NCBI GenBank assembly: GCA_937931205.1
Contig: CALHBF010000029.1
Location: 1 to 33,711, forward strand
Source: an uncultured Bacteriovoracaceae bacterium
GTDB lineage: Bacteria > Bdellovibrionota > Bacteriovoracia > Bacteriovoracales > Bacteriovoracaceae
Direction of reading: 5' to 3'
Length of the DNA stretch: 33,711 nucleotides
In this document: positions 29,741-33,711 of the stretch, one piece after another
How positions within the stretch are numbered: position 1 is the first letter of the stretch
Layout: the number at the start of each line of letters is the position of its first letter
Made by a program: the position numbers and the translations under genes
The notes under the pieces: model-generated
Told to the model about the DNA's origin: nothing
The model's input: only the letters and a program-made list of their open reading frames with translations
The model's database searches: none

Positions 29741-30582
29741 TGATACACATTTTATTTTTTCTTTTTGTGAATGTCGCTTATGCCTTCGATTGGCAAGGGC
29801 ATCGAGGAGCGAGAGGGCTCTATCCTGAGAATACTCTTGGTGCAATGGAGTTCGCACTCAATTATCCCATTACTACTTTAGAATTTGATGTGGTGGTGAC
29901 AAAGGATAAGAGAGTCATTTTAAGTCATGAGCCTTGGATGAATAAAGTTATTTGCCTTGATCCGAAAGGAAAAAAGATCAGCGGCAAGGAATTTAATATC
30001 TATCAGATGGATTATCAGCAAGTAGAGCTATTTGATTGCGGCTCACTTTCTCATCCCGATTTCCCGGAGCAAAAAAGAACAAAGTCATTTAAACCAACAC
30101 TTCATAAAGTGATTACTGAAATTGAGAGAAAACTCAAAACAGAAAAAAAAGATATCACTTACAATATTGAAATTAAATCGACATTAGAGAATGAAAAATC
30201 GGGGTTTCAACCGGAGTATCAGGAGTTTAGTGATCTTGTTATTAAAGAACTCTTTGAGCTTTTACCTATTGATAAGTTTAGTATCCAAAGTTTTGATTGG
30301 AGAGTTTTAAAGTATATTCATCAGAAATACCCCAAGGTAAGACTAGTGGCCCTCAAGTATGGGCATTTTGAAGTGGAGAAAACGATTCAGGAGCTAGGAT
30401 TTAAGCCTTATGTTTTCTCTCCTTGGTTTAAGGATTTAACAAAAGAAAAAGTGAAGGGATTCCAAAAGCAAGGAATTAAAGTTATACCTTGGACAGTGAA
30501 TGAAGTGAGAGATCTCAAAAGAGTCCAGGCCATGAATGTTGATGGCATCATCACTGACTACCCTAATAGAATTGAGAAATAA
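29740..30582 (+). CDS. glpQ: Periplasmic glycerophosphodiester phosphodiesterase
   Basis: 280 residues. Signal peptide about 1-15 (N-V-A-Y-A-F). The GDPD TIM-barrel motifs are H21-R22-G in Q-G-H-R-G-A, P-E-N (29-31), E48-x-D50 and H63 in S-H-E, all expected for the metal-dependent hydrolysis of deacylated phospholipids to glycerol-3-phosphate and alcohol. G-I-I-T-D-Y-P near the end is the usual closing motif. Longer than minimal GDPD, with an insertion of about 50 residues (100-150). TAATG links to both neighbours. In a periplasm-active cell it could recover phospholipid headgroups. Confidence 0.88.
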   Translation: MIHILFFLFVNVAYAFDWQGHRGARGLYPENTLGAMEFALNYPITTLEFDVVVTKDKRVILSHEPWMNKVICLDPKGKKISGKEFNIYQMDYQQVELFDCGSLSHPDFPEQKRTKSFKPTLHKVITEIERKLKTEKKDITYNIEIKSTLENEKSGFQPEYQEFSDLVIKELFELLPIDKFSIQSFDWRVLKYIHQKYPKVRLVALKYGHFEVEKTIQELGFKPYVFSPWFKDLTKEKVKGFQKQGIKVIPWTVNEVRDLKRVQAMNVDGIITDYPNRIEK

Positions 30583-31583
30583 TGGAAATCAAAGACTGCC
30601 TCCCATATCTTTTACATCAATTTAAATCTGAGCAGGATGTCTTTGATGCGATTGCTGAAATCTCTGCTAAGTTTACAACGAACAGAGAAAATATCTCTGA
30701 TTATCTTCATGATGAAAGATTAGTCTCGGCCTATACCCTTTATTATTTATTAACTAATATTCCTAAATTTGAAGGAGTGCTGAAATGGCTTCCGGAAGAG
30801 TTTGTGAATGAGTTAAAAAATGCCACATTCATTGATATGGGAGCAGGACCAGGGACTTTTTCATTTGCTTTTAAAAACTGGAGTCATAGCTCTAAAGCAA
30901 TTTATCAAGTTGAGCTAAGCGAAGCGATGAAGAAGCAGGCCCGACTTTTGTGGAATGGCTTTTTTACTGATTCAGAACTTATTCAAAATATTCCTTCCCA
31001 AGTTGATGGACCGACTGTGATGTTCTTTGGCCACAGTGCCAATGAGATGGGAGTAGAAACAACTCTTCGCTATATTGAGAGAATTAATCCCACTCATATT
31101 GTCTTCCTTGAACCCGGGACGAAGGATTTCTTTAAAAAGATGCTGTTGATCAGAGATCGACTACTCCTTTCAACATGGAATCAAGTTTATCCTTGTTCCA
31201 GCAATGCCCAATGTCCGATTAAAGATAAGGATGATTGGTGCCATCAATACATTCATCATGTTCATACTGATGAACTTGAGAGGGTCGGTCAAAAAGTAGG
31301 AATCAATCGTCGTTTCATGAGCATGACCTTTCAAGTTTTCTCAAATCAAAATGTATTTCAGACTGCCAAGGCCAAGCTCATGCGTGTTAAAGATGAAACG
31401 AAATTTAGCTTTGAATGGGTGCTCTGTCATAATGAGCAAATTTATGAAGTACAAGTGATGAAAAGAGGGCTGAATAAGGCCCAAATCAAGGAACTTTCCC
31501 AGGCCCTCGCCGGACGGTTAATCGATTATCAGATTGAAAAGGTTCTTGAACAAGGCAAACTTCGAATCAAATTACTCCCTTAA
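30582..31583 (+). CDS. Rsm22-like methyltransferase-fold protein
   Basis: 333 residues. Rossmann methyltransferase fold: I-D-M-G-A-G-P-G-T-F-S (84-94) is the SAM-binding glycine loop, and F-L-E-P-G-T is a later family motif. A cysteine cluster, P-C-S-S-N-A-Q-C and W-C-H (Cys205, Cys211, Cys220, with His221), matches the Rsm22/METTL17 family, where it binds an iron-sulfur cluster. Members help assemble or modify the small ribosomal subunit in mitochondria and bacteria. No signal peptide. Cytosolic and yet coupled (TAATG) behind periplasmic genes. Confidence 0.78.
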   Translation: MEIKDCLPYLLHQFKSEQDVFDAIAEISAKFTTNRENISDYLHDERLVSAYTLYYLLTNIPKFEGVLKWLPEEFVNELKNATFIDMGAGPGTFSFAFKNWSHSSKAIYQVELSEAMKKQARLLWNGFFTDSELIQNIPSQVDGPTVMFFGHSANEMGVETTLRYIERINPTHIVFLEPGTKDFFKKMLLIRDRLLLSTWNQVYPCSSNAQCPIKDKDDWCHQYIHHVHTDELERVGQKVGINRRFMSMTFQVFSNQNVFQTAKAKLMRVKDETKFSFEWVLCHNEQIYEVQVMKRGLNKAQIKELSQALAGRLIDYQIEKVLEQGKLRIKLLP

Positions 31584-31603
31584 TAAAACTTTTTTGTACT
31601 AAT

Positions 31604-31631
31604 CTTGACACTTATTAGATCATTACCATCT
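31604..31631 (+). promoter_or_regulatory. Sigma-32-like heat-shock promoter of clpB
   Basis: CTTGACA (31604-31610) and TACCATCT (31624-31631) are 13 bases apart, close to the heat-shock consensus CTTGAAA and CCCCATnT (6/7 and 6/8 matches). Predicted start near 31638, leaving about 30 bases before the ATG. Consistent with clpB being a heat-shock gene. Confidence 0.55.
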
Positions 31632-31667
31632 TTAGGGTATTAAAGCTTCTTATGAAGGGGGATTAGT

Positions 31668-33711
31668 ATGAATAAGTTTGATCAAGTGGTATTAGGAGCT
31701 CTTGATGTTGCTCAGTCAGAGGCCCTTAAAAATAAAAATACAGAATTAACTCCAGAACATTTACTTTTAGGTTTAGTCCTAAATAAGTCTTCTTATGTCT
31801 CTAAGGCGATGAAAGACAATAAAGCAGAGATTGAATCTTTAATTAGTAAACTCCCAAGAACAACGGGGCAACTGACTTTAGAGTCAATTAGACCCAGCTC
31901 AAAACTCTCTGAGTGGTTGACTCTTGCCTCTAGTGAAGCAGTCAGACAGGGGAAAACAGAAGTGGGTGAGAAGCATTTACTGCTTTTCTTACCTCAGTTC
32001 TTTCCAAACTTAAAAGTAGATTATCAAAAGTTCAGTGAACCAGTGGAAGAAGTGGAAATCCCTTCTTTCTTAGTCAATCTCAATGAGCTGGCACTGGCCG
32101 GTAAACTTGATCCGGTAGTGGGACGAAGCAAAGAGATTCGTTCAGTCATTGAAATCTTAGGTCGTCGCTCTAAGAACAACCCTGTGCTAGTGGGACCTGC
32201 CGGTGTGGGTAAAACTGCTATCGTTGAAGGGCTGGCAGAAAAAGTGATTCGTGATGAAGTTCCTGATGTCTTAAAAGGCAAAACAGTTTATTCGTTAGAG
32301 TTGGGGTCATTGATGGCCGGAACGAAGTATCGCGGTGACTTTGAAGAGAGAATTCAGAACTTACTTAAATTTGTAAAATCACAAAATGGACAAGTGATTC
32401 TTTTTATCGATGAGATCCATCAATTAGTGGGAGCTGGTCGTACGGAAGGGGCCATGGATGCGGCCAACCTTCTAAAACCTGCTCTAGCTCGTGGAGAGCT
32501 TCATTGTATCGGTGCAACCACTTCTGATGAATATCAGAAGTATATTTTAAATGACCCTGCTTTAGAGAGACGTTTTCGTTCGGTTCCAGTGAATGAGCCA
32601 AGTCGAGAAGACAGCGTTGAGATTCTTATGGGTGTTCGTCAGAAAATGGAGGCCCACCACGGGATTAAGATTTCTGATGATGCTATTTATAATGCTGTTT
32701 TCTTAAGTGACCAGTATATCACTGACAAAAATCTGCCGGATAAAGCGATCGATCTTCTTGATGAAGCATCGAGTGCACTGAAACTTTCCGCAGAAGCGAT
32801 GCCAGCTTCACTAGTTGAACTCCAGGCCGAGTTAAGAACGAAAAAAGTTCTTGCTCAGATTGATAAAAATGATCCCGATCTAGAACGTGAGATTAAATCT
32901 CTTGAAAAGAGATTTGCAGATGGGCGCGCTTCTTGGGAAAAAGAAATTAGTTCTTTGAAAAAAGTGGCCGAGATTAAAAACAGACTTGATCGTCTTCAGT
33001 TTGAGCTTGAAGCGGCCGAACGCAATCAGAACTACGAAGAAGCTTCGAAGATCAAGTACATGATGATCCCAAGTACTCAAAAAGAGCTTGAAGGGTTTGA
33101 GCACGACTGGATTCTTGGTAAAAAGCATATTGCTGAAGTCATTGCCAGACAGACGGGAATTCCAGTTGAAAAAATCTTAAAGTCCAAACAAGACTCTATT
33201 CTGCAACTGGAAGGTTTCCTAAATTCAAGAGTCTTTGGACAAGAAGATGCGCTTCATGAAATTTCTGAAACGCTAATTGCTTCTTATGCAGGTCTCTCGG
33301 ATGAGACTCGTCCGATGGGCTCTTTCTTACTTCTAGGGCCTACCGGTGTAGGTAAGACAGAGACGGCGAAAGCATTGACTCAATATCTCTTTGATAATGA
33401 AGAGAATATGATAAGGCTCGACCTCTCTGAGTTTTCTGAGAAACACTCGGTGGCCAAACTTATTGGTGCTCCTGCGGGCTATGTGGGTTATGAAGAGGGT
33501 GGTGTTTTAACTGAAGCAGTAAGACGCAAACCTTATTCAGTGATTCTTTTTGATGAGATCGAGAAGGCCCATCCAGACTTTGCAGATATTCTGTTACAGA
33601 TTCTTGATGATGGACGTCTGACTGATAATAAGGGAAGAACGATCAACTTTAAGAATACGATTATTATGATGACTTCTAACTCTAAAGATCCGAAGTCTGA
33701 TTTTAAACCGG
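31668..33711 (+). CDS. clpB: ClpB disaggregase (cut by window end)
   Basis: 681 codons visible from ATG 31668; the 3' end lies outside. Hexameric AAA+ ATPase that pulls proteins from aggregates with DnaK. N-terminal Clp repeats (1-140), NBD1 with Walker A G-P-A-G-V-G-K-T (176-183) and Walker B I-L-F-I-D-E-I, a coiled-coil middle domain (about 375-490), then NBD2 with Walker A G-P-T-G-V-G-K-T (557-564) and I-L-F-D-E-I-E-K. Walker A1 is about 30 residues nearer the N-terminus than in E. coli ClpB, and the span to Walker A2 is about 18 shorter, so the N-domain linker and middle domain are compact. The heat-shock-type promoter upstream fits. Confidence 0.93.
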   Translation, partial: MNKFDQVVLGALDVAQSEALKNKNTELTPEHLLLGLVLNKSSYVSKAMKDNKAEIESLISKLPRTTGQLTLESIRPSSKLSEWLTLASSEAVRQGKTEVGEKHLLLFLPQFFPNLKVDYQKFSEPVEEVEIPSFLVNLNELALAGKLDPVVGRSKEIRSVIEILGRRSKNNPVLVGPAGVGKTAIVEGLAEKVIRDEVPDVLKGKTVYSLELGSLMAGTKYRGDFEERIQNLLKFVKSQNGQVILFIDEIHQLVGAGRTEGAMDAANLLKPALARGELHCIGATTSDEYQKYILNDPALERRFRSVPVNEPSREDSVEILMGVRQKMEAHHGIKISDDAIYNAVFLSDQYITDKNLPDKAIDLLDEASSALKLSAEAMPASLVELQAELRTKKVLAQIDKNDPDLEREIKSLEKRFADGRASWEKEISSLKKVAEIKNRLDRLQFELEAAERNQNYEEASKIKYMMIPSTQKELEGFEHDWILGKKHIAEVIARQTGIPVEKILKSKQDSILQLEGFLNSRVFGQEDALHEISETLIASYAGLSDETRPMGSFLLLGPTGVGKTETAKALTQYLFDNEENMIRLDLSEFSEKHSVAKLIGAPAGYVGYEEGGVLTEAVRRKPYSVILFDEIEKAHPDFADILLQILDDGRLTDNKGRTINFKNTIIMMTSNSKDPKSDFKP

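Noticed and set aside
1..33711. CRISPR arrays, tRNA and rRNA genes, prophage or plasmid replication genes
   Set aside because: No regularly spaced repeats, cloverleaf-like sequences or phage/replication proteins were seen on reading both strands; a tRNA search program would be needed to exclude tRNAs fully.

Overview
This 33.7 kb window is moderately AT-rich bacterial chromosome. It is densely coded, with many overlapping genes, and carries mostly housekeeping genes interspersed with secreted or surface proteins of unknown function. Signal peptides, a lipoprotein, TonB/ExbB/ExbD and a TatT-like lipoprotein relative point to a Gram-negative cell. The mixture, including an Rsm22-like protein and many secreted proteins of unknown function, would suit a Bdellovibrionota/Bacteriovorax-type organism. 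That placement is inference, not proof; no rRNA or tRNA is present to anchor it. I found no CRISPR array and no tRNA.

Layout. (1) 1-170: probable edge of an IS30-like insertion sequence, reading out of the window to the left, with a strong hairpin. (2) 170-2544, minus: adenosine-deaminase-like hydrolase and a DsbA/HCCA-isomerase family protein. (3) 2.6-5.3 kb: a lipoprotein, an endonuclease/exonuclease/phosphatase-family enzyme and an orphan TatT-like protein. (4) 5.36-7.7 kb: cysteine biosynthesis, with cysE, a rhodanese and a previously untracked 34-residue membrane protein on minus, and a cysteine synthase diverging on plus. (5) 7.7-13.1 kb: a glycan-assembly island with a GT-C-like membrane protein, an HPr-kinase-like ATPase, GT2 and GT4 glycosyltransferases and an unknown protein. 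(6) 13.2-17.2 kb: a coiled-coil secreted protein followed by tesA-ybbA-ybbP, all with 4-base overlaps. (7) 17.2-21.1 kb: DedA-family protein, polyprenyl diphosphate synthase with an unknown partner, and tonB-exbB-exbD behind a promoter that seems to give a leaderless mRNA. (8) 21.2-24.4 kb: three secreted proteins, one a probable zinc metallopeptidase and one with a striking Cys/Tyr/Trp tail. (9) 24.4-25.8 kb: sfsA and a nadD-like gene with an unusual N-terminal extension. (10) 25.9-27.7 kb: three tandem paralogues of an unrecognised secreted family, with Pro/Arg tails all ending in Pro-Arg-Arg. (11) 28.0-33.7 kb: citrate synthase, a coupled operon (secreted Cys protein, glycerophosphodiesterase, Rsm22-like methyltransferase), and clpB behind a heat-shock-type promoter, cut off by the window end.

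The best candidates for something undescribed are the tandem Pro-Arg-Arg family (25.9-27.7 kb), the secreted metallopeptidase neighbourhood (21.2-24.3 kb), the 34-residue membrane protein in the cysteine operon, and terminator-like hairpins that lie inside the 3' ends of coding sequences at convergent gene pairs.
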